The notes: generated by a model not told the origin, from the sequence alone. A stretch of DNA of 64,000 nt from Crambe crambe (GCA_963924555.1 OZ004586.1:930001-994000); one strand, 5' to 3'; shown: positions 1 through 11,458, numbered from the stretch's first letter. Numbers and translations are program-made.

Positions 1-609
1 TAAAATACGTGAACTTTAACTTTTATGGCAGGATCACAGCATCCAGTTGCCTATAATAAAATAATAAAGATGATAAATAAGTAAAGTAAATAAAAAGCGG
101 TTCAAAAAAGTTCAGCAATAAGAGAGTGAACTTCAGTCAAGTAACCCCTTACCCATCACCAACTACGAGCCAACTATTCCTACTTAACTCCCTTTACATC
201 TTTGCCTGTCATGGAAGTGAAATAGGATCTAGGCTCATAGCTAGTTGGTGATGGGTAAGGACTCACTCTCTTGTTGCTGAACTTTTTTGAACCACACACA
301 GCCATTCCTACTTTTCTTTTTTCCTTCATAGCTACTAAGGTTTTGACTGATTAATTAAGTTCCCAATAGGTGACGTCTGCCTGTGATAAAACAATGGACA
401 AAGGTTATTGCCAAACTCTTCATAATCTTATGATCTTAACACACACACAAATCGAAGTCATAGCGTTGGCATACAGTTGAAAGAGTAGGAGATATGTGTT
501 ATTCAGGCTGGTTAATAACCAAATAATAAAATAAACCAAAATTATAATTATGCTAGAGAGTTAACAATCAGCTATAAGAATCAGTAAGAAATTGCATGAC
601 ACAATGTTA
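1..609. repeat. Foldback repeat and non-coding flank
   Basis: There is no gene here. Positions about 101-170 and 232-295 are inverted copies of one another: the stretch around TTCAAAAAAGTTCAGCAATA reappears reversed, with a spacer of about 60 bp. A single arm of the same repeat occurs near 14765-14830. The right arm carries TAGCTA where the left arm has only TA, an example of the 4-bp scars described in the findings. The rest is AT-rich DNA in which I see nothing. Confidence 0.6.
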
Positions 610-2620
610 CTATTGTGATGTGGTACTCCTTTTTTCTTCCAGCCGAGCTCTGGCTTCTTCAAGAGTAATTTTATCATGAGAAAGGTCTTCAATTGATTTC
701 CTTTTCTCTTCTATGTATTTTATAAGTTCAGACATCTCATTTTCAAATTCACTATACCTTATTCTACATTTTTCCTTGGCTTCCTCATCATTTTTAAGAA
801 TTTTTATCATTTCCTTGATATCATCATCTATACTTTTAATTTTTTTTTGCATATTTAATCTTTTTTCTTGTTAATAGCGTAAAACTGGCATAGAGACCAT
901 GCATGAAACCTCCTTCTAAAACCCCACGGACTCTGTAACGTTCTAGAATAAACTCTGTCCATCGGCAGTGACAATTTGTCCACCTCTGATGGTCAAAAAT
1001 TTCATACTCTGATTTTGTGTCAAAAATTTTTTTCCTTTTTAAGCCATTGCCATGCATCATCAATGGACCAGGTATGAGCCACAACAAGGTCATCAGTATT
1101 CACGTCTTCTTTGTTCTTTCTTTGCCTTTCAATTAAAGTTTTGATGATAGTAATATTTTCTTCTTTTTTTTTTCCCAATTCATCAAGAGCCTCTGTAGCA
1201 CTTGTATTCACTTTCTTTAGTCTTTCTTTGTAACCTTTAATTTCCCCTTTATAACCTTCTATCTTTTTTCCATCTTCACTCTGCAACTCCTCTGTCTTGG
1301 CAACAAGAAAATCAGTCATATGGACTTCCCTTAGTGAAAATATGTATGAGAGCATAGCATCTCTAACTTTTCTGTTCTGTTGTACTTCTTCATCTTCATC
1401 TTCTGGATCACTATCAATAGCAAATAATATTGTATCAAAACAAATGTCAGAGGATTCTTTAATTTCTTCTTTGACATTTCTTACGATAGCACCATGATGA
1501 TCTGGTTTTTTTTCCCCTTGCTTTTTTTCTCTCTTGCCATAGCGAGTCAAAACAATAAGACAGTTGTGCTCAAACAAGTCAGGCAGTAGGGTAGAGTAGT
1601 ACTTGATGGTGTCTCTGTACTGCTTATCAATAGTAGCTGAACGAAAATGCATGCTTTGAAGATCTGTTGCTCTTTCAGAGTATTAATAAAGTCAATCATA
1701 TGTTCAAGATCTTTTTCCCCACCTTCATTTACGCCAGGAGTATCGATTATAGTGAGACTTCCACTCATTTCGTTATCCTCCTTTTTGACACTTGCGAGCT
1801 TGGAAACTTTGTTATTAAAAATGTCCTTCATGAAGCCAGTAGATCTAGTGGTCACAGCTGCCTTACTTAAAACCACAACTGCCTTACTTTGATCAAAAGT
1901 AGAACTTTGAGCTCCCAAAGTATCTTCAAAAGTATCGATCTCACGAGAAAAAGTATCATGAGGAGTATCATGAGGAGTATCACTGCTTCCCTTTTCCTGT
2001 CGGTATTTAATGATACGTGTTTCTGCTTTACAAGTCGTTATTGATCGATTGTCTCTAGTGACTTCAAAACACTTTTTAACATTAGGACTGGGATCGAATA
2101 GAAAGTTCCCTAATGTGCTCTTTCCATTTCCAGTAGAGCCAATTAACAGTACAGCACCTGATGGAGGAGACCCCTGAGCGTTAGACCCCTGGATATTAAA
2201 CTGTGGTTGAGAAGACCCCTGTATATTAAACATCTGTTGGGGAGGCCCCTGAACATTAAATTACTGTTGGGCATTAAACTGTTGTTGCTGCAATGGGCCT
2301 TGGGGATATTGTGCTGAGAGATTGGGAGATGGCTGCCCACCTAAAGACATATGACCAGCAAAACTATTGGATTTTAGTTCCTTATTAGGAAATGTGCCAG
2401 CTCCAAAGGCCTGAGATTGCTGATTTTGCAATTTCAGAGAGGTATCAGATACCCCTGACTGATAGGGAGGATTGTTAAGTTGAGCCGTGGTGTTGTTGCC
2501 GAATGACATATCTATCGTGCTATTCTCCTCATCTTCATGTTTAGCCACTCTGCACAATTGAACCTCAAGGGACATATTGGCAGTGTCTTGAGGTAAGCGA
2601 AAGATGAAGTGTTCAGGCAT
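610..2620 (-). pseudogene. AIG1/GIMAP-like GTPase, Q-rich N-terminus, broken copy A
   Basis: This is a degenerate member of the local AIG1-type GTPase family. Reading from 2620 downward, it begins with a Gln/Pro-rich leader of about 120 residues with FNxQG-type repeats, then the P-loop GSTGNGKS, the G3 motif DTPG, the line RDTIKYYSTLLPDLF, coiled coil, the middle Trp-rich region and the family C-terminus ending STTSQ. It is broken at least four times: an in-frame stop near 2261 where the paralogue at 23.5-25.3 kb has CAA, a small deletion and frameshift near 1640 just after the CIFV strand, a frameshift near 1030, and a poly-A frameshift near 850. The leader exon opens at a splice acceptor shared with copy E. 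A 578-bp transposon (2669-3246) sits in the upstream region. Loss of function is well supported unless several assembly errors coincide. Confidence 0.85.
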
Positions 2621-2668
2621 GTATTTAACAACTGCAGAGATACGTACCAGTTGTAATGGCTAATAATA

Positions 2669-3246
2669 ATACAGGCCCGTAGCCAGGGGGGGTTCGGGGG
2701 GTTAGATCAAATCCCCTTTTTGAAATGGATTTTTTTAAGCGATTTGCATACGCGTGCATGCGTATGTGAATATCGTTCACTCGATCGAGAAGTAGGTCAA
2801 AGCCTATCGTCCAGAAAAGGTCAGTTGTTTTAGCCTTATGCTAGCTATAACTCTGACTCTAAAGCAGTAGTGCCTTAAAGCAGTAGTGCCTGAGACTTTA
2901 AAGCATCTAGTGCCTGAAATCTTAAGTCTAGTCTGGCGGTGCAGCCCAGCCTCGTGCTTTGCGCTCGGGGCTGCGCCGCCAGACTAATTTAAGTCTTGCT
3001 ATAAAAACTGTACAAGTAGCTAGTCTGTGGTGGATTATGAAGAAGTTTGTGAAGAAGTGGCCATCTACTCATAATCTTCATACTTCATAGCAACAATTGC
3101 TAGCAATTGTTGGCAATCAAAGATGGGCGTGGTTGTGTAAAAGTGGTCGTGGTTGTGTAAAAGTGGGTGTGGCCATGCCAAAAATTTTCCACACTAATGT
3201 GTGGATACCTTCAAATCCCATTCAAAAATTTCTGGCTACAGGCCTG
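2669..3246. mobile_element. Small TIR transposon (CAGGCC...GGCCTG), 578 bp
   Basis: The ends are inverted copies (CAGGCCCGTAGCCAG at the left; CTGGCTACAGGCCTG at the right) flanked by TAATA on both sides (2664-2668 and 3247-3251). The paralogous site upstream of copy E, near 25290, lacks the insert, so an empty site is visible. No transposase is encoded, so it is non-autonomous. A 58-bp foldback element (2929-2986) is nested inside it. Related end sequences occur near 43685-43720. Confidence 0.7.
2929..2986. mobile_element. TAGTCTGG foldback mini-element 1
   Basis: It is a hairpin of 58 bp beginning TAGTCTGGCGGTGCAGCCC and ending with the inverted copy GGGCTGCGCCGCCAGACTA. The flanks TCTTAAGTC and ATTTAAGTC match at 7 of 9 positions, consistent with an old 9-bp target duplication. 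It belongs to a family with copies near 5406, 11325, 25922, 27800 and 30327. Confidence 0.65.
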
Positions 3247-3251
3247 TAATA

Positions 3252-4239
3252 CACACCAACCCCTGAAGCTACACTTTACATGCTCTGTGTTTAACTTTCT
3301 TGGGCAGTCGGAATCTGATGATTGTGCACCTATGAGTAATATAACGAATTCCAGAATCAAAAAATGAATGCCTTTGATAGTTTGACTTCTATCTGATAGC
3401 TACTTGGAGTATGATTCTTTAGTATGGCTGCTCCAAAAAGATTTATTACTGAGGGAGGAAGGGGTTCATAAATCTGAGATCCTAGCTACTTTACTAAGAA
3501 ATATGACTGGACTCAGGGTGATGTGCAAATCCTCACTTGTGCGTGCTGAGCTACTGGAAATGGTCATCCTGCTAGCTAGTTAGTTCTTTATTCCTTAGTA
3601 GTCTCGATAAGAGGGATAAAGCAATACGCTAAATTCATTGGTCAGATCTACAGCCCCAAGTCATAGCTAGAGTGGATGTATTCATGAATGATATTCATTG
3701 TAGCTATAATTAGTATTCGGGCTTGTGAATGCACACTTGCTAGCACCTCTAAACCTAACTCAAATCATATACAGATGGTAACAGTGATCATGAGTGAAGG
3801 GGAAGGGAGAGCTGAATAATAAGATAATAATAAGAGAGAGAATATTTGAAGCAAGCGAGCTTTTAGACTTCAACTTGTTTCATAACCCCTTAAAATTTTG
3901 CTGCTGGAGGTTCCAACCAAGCAGCTGCTAGCTACATACTTAGGAATGTGTAATGTGTACTAATAGATAAACCACCATACAAATGACAAATTAATAATTG
4001 CTGTAGAAATCCTTAATAAACGGGTATGCGGTGGCCAAATTAGCATGCGGGAGGAAGACAGGAAACAATGAATTTAATCACGTTGGCTTAAACGACTAGA
4101 ATAACGTAATCAGAAATTTTGGTGCACACCATCATCATCGCCACCATTATGAAACATGACAACCTCGTTTCACTCAGAATAACAATAAAGGATATGGGTG
4201 GGGACAGGAAACACAATTGCCGGTCTTAGAGCTAGTTAC
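3252..4239. other. Intergenic, shared 5' flank of copies A and E
   Basis: Positions about 3252-3420 match 25295-25450, so the 5' flanks of copies A and E were duplicated together. From about 3430 to 4239 I see no gene, only AT-rich unique-looking DNA. Confidence 0.5.
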
Positions 4240-4770
4240 CTGTTTGATCAACTTCACAATACTTTTTCTCAATAGCCTCTGATAAAGAAGAGAATTTGAT
4301 GAGTGGTGCCTTGAGAGCTGTGGCAAGGTTTTTCCACGTACATGCAGAGCCTTGACCCATCAACCAATCCAGAAGGACTTGATTGAAACATTCGGCTGGG
4401 TCATTGTTGAACTTGGTCCTAATGGCTTCAAGATCTGAAGGATTTAGCTAATTCCAACTCCACTCCCAAATGGTACCACTTAGTGTAGGCAGCCCAGATT
4501 AAGTTCCTCACTACCTTCAGATCTTTATCAACTAAAAGAGCTGCAACAAAAATAGATCACTTGAAACTACAAAACTAGCTGTGGAGTCTTATCCACACTT
4601 TTCACAGCCCACTTTTCGCATTCCATTAAACAATAGTTTTAGAGTTCAAAATAAAGTAGCTAGTTTCGCTTGTACTATAAGCTCAAATTCATTATAGTTG
4701 TGCACCCATGCAATTATATCCAAAGACTTGCTATGATCATTCGAATTCATGCCAACTTACTTTCAGACAT
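4240..4770 (-). pseudogene. Death-domain protein, two exons seen, 4-bp frameshift
   Basis: A 10-nt first exon (4761-4770, ATG TCT GAA A) is followed by GTAAGT. A second exon starts after a TTGTTGCAG acceptor at 4540 and runs to a GTAACT donor at 4240. Joined, they read MSETLLVDKDLKVVRNLIW, then AAYTKWYHLGVELEL, then NPSDLEAIRTKFNNDPAECF, then LLDWLMGQGSACTWKNLATA and a closing SEAIEKKYC. This is the sequence pattern of a death domain (conserved W-LG, NP-DLE-I, LL-WL, TW--L--AL), a six-helix adaptor module of apoptosis and innate signalling. The two halves are in different frames because TAGCTA at 4445-4450 sits where TA alone would keep the frame. I did not find later exons. It could be a recently broken gene, an assembly error, or a fragment. 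Confidence 0.6.
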
Positions 4771-5546
4771 CTTGATGTCACCACAAAATATAATTTGAGG
4801 GTGGCTACCAGATGAGCTAAGGTAGGAGGTAAGGAGTGAGGGAAGAAAGAGCACTGATCGAGAGATGAAGTGTCTGGATGAGGAAGAGTAATCACACCAA
4901 ATGAAGAGTGGCCGACTGTATGGTACGAGCCCCAGCCCCAAGACGGAGCCGTCAACTTTATAATAAGCGATGCTTAGCGATGTAGCTAGCTACAAGCTTA
5001 ACAATGCAGTGCTATACACAACACCAGTCTAGTTATTAGTCTACGAGGGTGATAGCTATAGCGGGGTGGGTGTGGCTGAAGGTACACTTGTGTTTATGAA
5101 TAATTCATAAGTTATAATTGACTAAGCATTATATTTAATTAACTATTGGGTGTCACCAACTCACAGTTGGCCCCTCATAAATAATAGTACTGGTACAGGC
5201 TTTATAGCTTTTATTACTATAGTCTTTGCTGTATAATGAAAGATGCTATTTTACAGGTAAATGTAATGCAGACACAGTATTGCCATGACAAGGAACTCTG
5301 TCCTCTTGCAGCAACATGATCTCCTCAAGACCTCTGAAGGTGGTGCCTCCGAGCACTGTAAGTAATTCCCTCCTGCTAATTGTGTGTTATCCCCCACCTC
5401 CCATATAGTCTGGCGCAGTCCAAAGTGTGAAGGGGCTGCACCACCAGATTACCTTAATCCAACCAAATAATGATACAAAAAGAGAGATCGGCAAGATAAC
5501 AATGGTCCATAGCTACGTGTACTATAGCTACTAGCTGTAAGGAAAC
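4771..5546. other. Intergenic with decayed collagen 3' fragment
   Basis: Positions about 5140-5350 match pieces of the 3' flank and last endostatin exon of the collagen gene at 54.5-54.8 kb (the AACTCTGTCCTCTTGCAGCA block lies at about 5291-5310). The fragment is too short and rearranged to code. A foldback mini-element follows at 5406-5451. The remainder shows nothing recognisable. Confidence 0.55.
5406..5451. mobile_element. TAGTCTGG foldback mini-element 2
   Basis: It is a 46-bp imperfect hairpin, TAGTCTGGCGCAGTCC to GGGGCTGCACCACCAGATTA, with the same ends as the element at 2929. The arms have several mismatches, so it is an older copy. Confidence 0.5.
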
Positions 5547-7060
5547 TCAAAATTCACATCTTCTTTCTTTTTGCAGCCTAGCTTTAGCTTGCTCGAGAGT
5601 CATTGTATCAAGAGAAAGGCATTCAATCAATTCCTCTTCTTCTTTTATTTTCTTTTGTAAGTTCACTGCCTTGCTTTTAAATTCATCATGCTTTTTCCTA
5701 CATTCTTCCTGGGTAACTTTGGCTTCATGTAGTTTGTATTCTAATAATTGAATCTTTGCTTTTATGTTCTTGATATCTTTTTCATGAAAGATTCTTTTTT
5801 TCGTTTCCACAGTAATTCTGGCCTCAAGACCACACATGAATGCTCCTTCTAAAACCCCGTAGACTCTGTTACCTTCTCGAGTAAACTCTTTGAACCAGCA
5901 GTGCTCATTCGTCCACTTTGTTACATTGAAAACTTCAAATTCAGATGTTTCGTCAAAGTCTTTCTTTTGCCATTTGAAGAAATTCCACGGCTTATCAAAA
6001 GGCCAGACATGAGCTGTAACAAACTCATTCGTATCTATATCTCTTAAGCTTTCTTCTTGCCTACTACGGTCAGCTTCAAAAGTAGCAATTACCTCCTCTT
6101 TGGTATTCGATTCAAGTCGAGCCTCTTCTGCCTTTTTATTAGCTTCTTGTATTCTTTCCTTGTAGCTCTTAATTTTCTCTTCATGGCTTTTAATCTCTTC
6201 TTTATCTTCACTCTGCATTATACTCGTCTTGGCTACACGAAATTCAGTCACATTAACTTCCTGTAGTGAAAATATGTGCGAGAGGATAGCATCCCTAAAT
6301 TTCTTACTCTGCTTTACTTCCCCATCTTCATATGGAACACTATCAATGGAAAATATATATGGAGTGCCACCGATTTCTTTCATGAAATTTTTTTTGACAG
6401 TATCATGTTCATAATTTTGCATTTTTCGGATATTTTCTGAACGTCTGTCAGTTGCATAGTGGGTCATGACAATGAAACATTTGTTTTCACCGAACAAGGA
6501 AGGCAGTAGTGTAGAGTAGTACTGGATGACTCCTTTGTACTGCTGATCAACTTTTGCTTTGAAATCCACAACTATAATGCATGCTCTGAAGCTCTCTTGA
6601 TCTTTCAAAGTCGTGACCAGGTCAGTCATATGTTTAAAACTACTTTCATTTATGATATGGCCGGGAGTATCAATGATAGTGAGTTTTTCACTCCTTTCGA
6701 TGTACCTTTCAGTGTCCTCATCTAGCCTCCGATACCGATTGCCTTTGTAAATTTCTTAAAACTCCTAACTACTCCTGTATCTTGATGAGTACCATGAATA
6801 GTACCACCAGAAGTATGACAAGGATTCTCACGAGAAGTATCATAAGCAATATAGTGAGATTTCTCATCAGTGACATCACAAAATTCATCATGACTGCTTT
6901 GGAATGTAACATTACGTGTTACTTTTTTACATTCTTGTGTTTTTGGTAGATTGTTTGTAGCAACTTCAAAGTTTTGAAAAGGCGTGGGACTAGGATCGAA
7001 AAGAAAGTTCCCTAATGTGCTCTTTCCACTTCCAGTGGAGCCAATCAGCAGTACAGCCAT
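5547..7060 (-). pseudogene. AIG1/GIMAP-like GTPase copy B, one frameshift
   Basis: The copy starts at the ATG at 7060 with MAVLLIGSTGSGKSTLGNF, so the G1/P-loop is intact. After about 110 residues the frame closes at GIGG-stop (6722). The continuation is one base out of frame and reads DEDTERYIERSEKLTIIDTP, including G3 (DTPG), followed by the normal family body, coiled coils, the Trp-rich region and a C-terminus ending RLQKERRCEF. Only this one lesion, near 6715-6725, separates two long open segments, so it may be a young pseudogene or a sequencing error. Upstream there is a leader intron with a (GAAA)n tract and the shared CCAAT promoter block. In the family, AIG1 GTPases bind GTP and form oligomers on membranes; action here is inferred only from homology. 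Confidence 0.8.
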
Positions 7061-7138
7061 AGCTAGCACTTCACCTATAAAAGATCACACAAGAAAAATT
7101 AAAAGGGAGGGAGGGAGAGACTAGCTGACTATTCACAA

Positions 7139-7152
7139 TGTAAAGAAAGAAA

Positions 7153-7185
<33 letters not shown>

Positions 7186-7240
7186 AGGAAAAAGAAAAAA
7201 GAAAGAAAAAAGGAAAGAGAAAAGAAAAGAAGGAGATAGG
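7139..7240. repeat. (GAAA)n-rich microsatellite in leader intron of copy B
   Basis: This is an imperfect AAAG/GAAA tract. On the coding strand it is a long pyrimidine stretch close to the presumed 3' splice site of the leader intron, the same position occupied by microsatellites in four other copies. Confidence 0.8.
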
Positions 7241-7361
7241 TTTACAAATAGCTAGCTACTTACCATAAATTTTCCTGGTACACTGTAGTTAATAAAATTT
7301 CAGATACCTACTCTGGTTAGCCCTTACACTACTAGTAGTAACTCACATCTGCTCTAGTTAG

Positions 7362-7406
7362 TAGTTTTTATTTATGGATTATGGAGTGGACAGGCTGACC
7401 AATCAC
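7362..7406 (-). promoter_or_regulatory. CCAAT/TATA-like promoter cassette of copy B
   Basis: GTGGACAGGCTGACCAATCA, containing CCAAT, lies about 330 bp upstream of the ATG. A TATA-like CATAAATAAAAA (coding strand) lies between it and the gene. The block recurs at matching positions upstream of copies C, D, F and H. Confidence 0.55.
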
Positions 7407-7707
7407 AACCTAGTCTCTGCCTTACAAGGATTCATCAGCCCATTCAACACCAATTCCCTAACCAATTCCCCACAACCAACTTGCAATGAATGTAGTAGGC
7501 TATCAGTATGATTCTGATTGGTCAACTCGTGTCCACCCACTATTCACGTATACTAGACATATACATAGGCGCATGCTCAGTTTACCCAAGGTCGTCATGA
7601 AAAGAAACGCAACTCAGCTGATCAAGGAACGTTCGCGATATGCACGCGCAGGGCTACTAATCAGGTTACTGGTAATTGGTACGCTGCGCGCACGAGACTA
7701 GGTTTAC
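7407..7707. other. Intergenic, nothing recognised
   Basis: I see no gene or repeat in this stretch; it ends in GGTTTAC(C), the left target-site copy of the next element. Confidence 0.4.
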
Positions 7708-8815
7708 CATAGATATAAGAGGTTTTACGGGATTGGAAACGCCCAATGAACTGCACAACCGTGGCGCGTTGACAGATGCGCACGCGCATGCAGCATTAAT
7801 TATATTAATGGCCGTGAAAGGAGATCAATATTCACTCCTTTCAAGGCAGTTAAAGTGATGTTCTGCCCCTACAGCTCACAGAATAGTACAAGTAAGCTAA
7901 GGGGAAGGTATTGAAGAAGTGAAGAGTCAGAGAGTTGAAGTTGGAGAGTCTGAGGAAGGAAGTTATTAATTATTCATAACTTTTTTCCTTGTAATTATAA
8001 CTATGAGTACCTATCATTGCTCATTATACATTAATTTTATGTGATTGATTTGAAAGAAAGGCCAGAATGACTTTTGGTATTAAAATTAGACATAAATTCA
8101 TCATTATTATAGCTAGATAATTTTGCCCCAAAGTTATCCGCCAGTTTCTGCTCAGTTCTCCCTCATCAGCATTATTGCAATACTTCCAGCTTTTGGCTGT
8201 TGGATTTTGACACCATCCACCTCAAGAATTCGGCTCAGTCAGCTGTCCTGTGGACCCTATGGATATTAGGGGGAAATATAGTAAGCTTGCCATCTCCATA
8301 GGATGACTATTGTATAGAAAACGAATGCACCAATTCCATTTACTGTTCTATCCTTTCCCTGAAATAACTAATACAGTTGCAATATTGTTAATCTATTTCT
8401 TGGGAGAGGGATTACAGTTTTAACACCACTTGCAAATGCTAGAGACAATATATGTCAGCTAATACAAAAACTAACATTACTATTCCATGTAGCTAAAGTT
8501 TACATGCTTTTTGATCAGAAAATGGGCAACAGCAATTGATTCTATCAAGCGTGAGAGGGATTATAGTCCCATTAACCACTACAGTAGTATTTGTAGGATT
8601 AAACTTGAAAATCTGAGCTAAAATTTATTTCATACAGTAAATCTATGCCCTAATGTATTATAGTATCATTGGCATAAGTCTTACCTCATGGATCTTGTCA
8701 GAACAGCAACTTTGACAAAAGTGCTATGTCATTCAGCTGTCAACGCGCCTCGGTTGTTAGTTGCTAACGAGAGCACGTGATCCGTTTCCAATCCCGTAAA
8801 CCTCTTATATCTATG
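7708..8815. mobile_element. Non-autonomous hAT-like TIR element, 1.1 kb
   Basis: The left end CATAGATATAAGAGGTTTTA is mirrored at the right end by TAAACCTCTTATATCTATG, and the inner part of the inverted repeat contains GGGATTGGAAACG on both sides. The flanks GGTTTACC and GGTGTACC (7701-7708 and 8816-8823) look like a 7-8-bp target duplication with one mismatch. There is no transposase. The termini and the conserved GGATTGGAAAC block link it to the element at 51390-52268. Assignment to hAT rests only on duplication length and CA...TG ends. Confidence 0.65.
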
Positions 8816-10249
8816 GGTGTACCAACCATGTACCATGCATGGTACCAGTCTAATCGCCAGCGTGCATCCGGTTGTATTTACGCAATACAATTTCATTTAC
8901 ATGCTCATCACGCAGAATATACGGACACTAGGAAATTTTCATGACCTTGTATCTCTGGATTCTGTCAACATAAATCAACAAGACTTGGGCGGCAGTTTTA
9001 GGCCGGCACAGATGACCTTTAGTGTGAATTTGGTACACGTAGCTATTACCACTAGAGAGTTATCAAGCCATGTCTCAATTTCAAGTGTATTGTTGGATTA
9101 TAGGGCCATTTCCTGTAAATAAGTTATTTCATTTTGATACCAGGTACATTCTATAGAGGAATACTTACTGCATGTATAAATCCAACAATCATTTCTGTTC
9201 AAACATAATAACACAGTATAAATGACACCACATCTTTGCCACAAATAAATCACAATACACACTATAATGACTACAGTCTTGACAGCTTTGTTTCTTGAAT
9301 TTCTACTTCAGTGCCTGCAGTGATCAATGACAAGTAAAGTACATCAGAGTAAACGTGGCCCCTGCTACATTTGTGTCATAAGGAGAGCGTGCAGTATACA
9401 CATTCAGAGAATATGGAACAAATGTTAATTTTGGATCCAATGTCAAGCTTGCTATAACCGAGTAGCAGGAAATATAAATTTTCACCCAGGACCGAAGGCC
9501 TAAACCACTAACTACTGGTATATTAAACTGCAATGCAAAACAGGGTCTACAGGCATACTAACATAGCCACACCTTCTAACAGGGAAATAACTGGTGGCGT
9601 TCACTGTGAATAACACAGTAAACACTTTCAAGGAACACTACATTCAGGTTTACAGTACCTTGCAACTTGCAAGCTCATAGGGAGTGAATGTGTATCAGAT
9701 CCAACACAGAGAACAGTACTCTAAATATTGCCCATCACCCGACATATCAACCCTTATTTGAGCCAGATCAGTAATGAACAGTCTACCCTATCAAAGTAGA
9801 CATGAAAATTATTTGAGACAGATGAAAAATTCTAACTTGAGAATGATTCTAACACTGCTATGATTATATTAAACATACACTTATATATACAAACATGGGC
9901 AATTTGCTGTAAAATGTAAGTATCAACCTAAAGTATGGACATACATGTTAGAATATATACTGACTATATGTTTGTAGTAAGATAACTTCTGTTCATCTCT
10001 CTGAAGGGCCCTTAAAAACCATCTAAACTTCCATGACTCTCAACCACCATGGCTATTCTATGCTAAAAAGAGTTACTGTTTACTTACATAGCGGATAGTA
10101 AGGTAGAATAAGCCTATCACCATCTGTTGAGAACAAACCTACCACCTATAAGATATCTAGTCTGATGAAAAGCCGAGCTCAAGAGATGTACCTCAGCGGC
10201 CATTTTCTCAAAAATTATGACGTCATCATGTAATACAAAAAGTATTGTA
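8816..10249. other. Intergenic, nothing coding
   Basis: Short ORFs only. The first 50 bases (TACCAACCATGTACC... CCAGCGT) are an inverted copy of about 11232-11280, on the far side of the pogo-like element, possibly the ends of a larger decayed element. Otherwise I see nothing. Confidence 0.4.
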
Positions 10250-11227
10250 GAGTAGCGATGGGAGTTTACGGACAGCGGTAGTTTACGGACACTTTAGACT
10301 TTGACCCATGGTAAAATTGGTACCAATTAGGCGGGAGATTTCAAATTTTGCTGACAGTAGTGATTTTTTAAGAGTAAGAATCTACAGCTAATTCAGTAAA
10401 TTTGCGTATTTTTTCCTGCTCAATTTTTGCTTTGAATGATCATAGTTAGTATCTCGGTCAAATAATGAGGCATGGAAAAAATGACTGTAAGAAAAACCAA
10501 CTTTATAACTGCACATAGTAAACAAAAACTACATGTAAACACAAAACATTATATATCAATAAGGAGCAAATTTATTGCTCTTTCCAAATGTACCCTTCAT
10601 AAAATAACATGACTGACACAGTATCAGCAATTTTGGCGTAAATAGATTCTTATTGTGGAGGCAGTTACTGGACAGTGAATAATAATGGGTAATGATCTTT
10701 ATAATAGGCCATGGCAACAGCAAGGAAGCGGAGAAATTGGAAATCCGAAGATCTGGAGAGAGCTGCAGAGGAAGTTAGAGAGGGGAAGGTGTCTATCAGA
10801 GAAGCAGCAGCAAAATATTGTATACCAAAAGAGCATGGTACATGATCACTCCAGCTTGAAGGTTAAGCAAGTTTCAAGTCCTGGACCATCTCCTGTGTTA
10901 ATGATAGAAGAAGAAACTGAATCATGTTATCTTCTATTATCATTATCATTATCATTTCTTACAATAATAAGCACATGTGCAGCCATTTTACCTTCATTTT
11001 AAGAGCTGTCCGCCAACTGCCTCTATTGTCCGTTAACTGCCTCCAGTAGGCGCCTACTCTAAATCTCTCCCAGAAATCAGCATAATAGGACTTGCTTAGC
11101 TTCCTGCCTGGATAGAGCGAGGTAGGCCCATAGCTATCCAAAGCCCCCTGCAATCTTCCTTGCACTCGCTAACCCGCCGGGAAAAACCACAACTTTGTTA
11201 ACTGTCCGTTTACTACCTCCGTTACTC
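10250..11227. mobile_element. pogo/Tc1-mariner-type mini-transposon
   Basis: The ends GAGTAGCGATGGGAG and CTCCGTTACTC are imperfect inverted repeats flanked on both sides by TA (10248-10249 and 11228-11229), the target duplication of the Tc1/mariner/pogo superfamily. A GTTTACGGACAG motif is repeated just inside the ends. It contains a remnant transposase exon at 10711-10845, described separately. It is too short to be autonomous. Confidence 0.65.
10711..10845 (+). pseudogene. pogo-like transposase, N-terminal HTH remnant
   Basis: The 44-codon frame reads MATARKRRNWKSEDLERAAE, then EVREGKVSIREAAAKYCIPK and a stop soon after. This is the psq/CENP-B-N type helix-turn-helix that opens pogo and Tigger transposases (basic start, W-x-x-E-DL--A, ISIREAA--Y-IP). 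No DDE catalytic domain follows. It lies inside the TA-flanked element above, which is the expected context. Confidence 0.65.
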
Positions 11228-11324
11228 TAAATGTACGCTGGCGTGTAGACTGGTACATGGTATGCCGGTACATGGTCCACGTCTGATCCGACGTCCGTCC
11301 CCGGCCGGCCCCACGTAATGATGT

Positions 11325-11388
11325 AGTTTGCAGCGCCGACCCTTTACCATCCCAAGAAAAAGGAGGTAAAGGGTCGGCGCCACCAGTA
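11325..11388. mobile_element. Foldback mini-element 3 downstream of copy C
   Basis: It is a 64-bp hairpin whose arms are CGCCGACCCTTTACC and GGTAAAGGGTCGGCGCC around an 18-bp loop. The same hairpin lies at 30327-30391 downstream of copy F, so it was present before the C/F duplication. Confidence 0.65.
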
Positions 11389-11458
11389 CATACATTTCGA
11401 AGCAATACAAAAATGTGATTGGCAAGGTAACAATAAACACAGAATCAGTTAGCTACTA

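Noticed and set aside
1020-2233. Copy A as two or more separate genes
   Set aside because: Alignment with open copies shows that the segments are consecutive parts of one gene separated by frameshifts.
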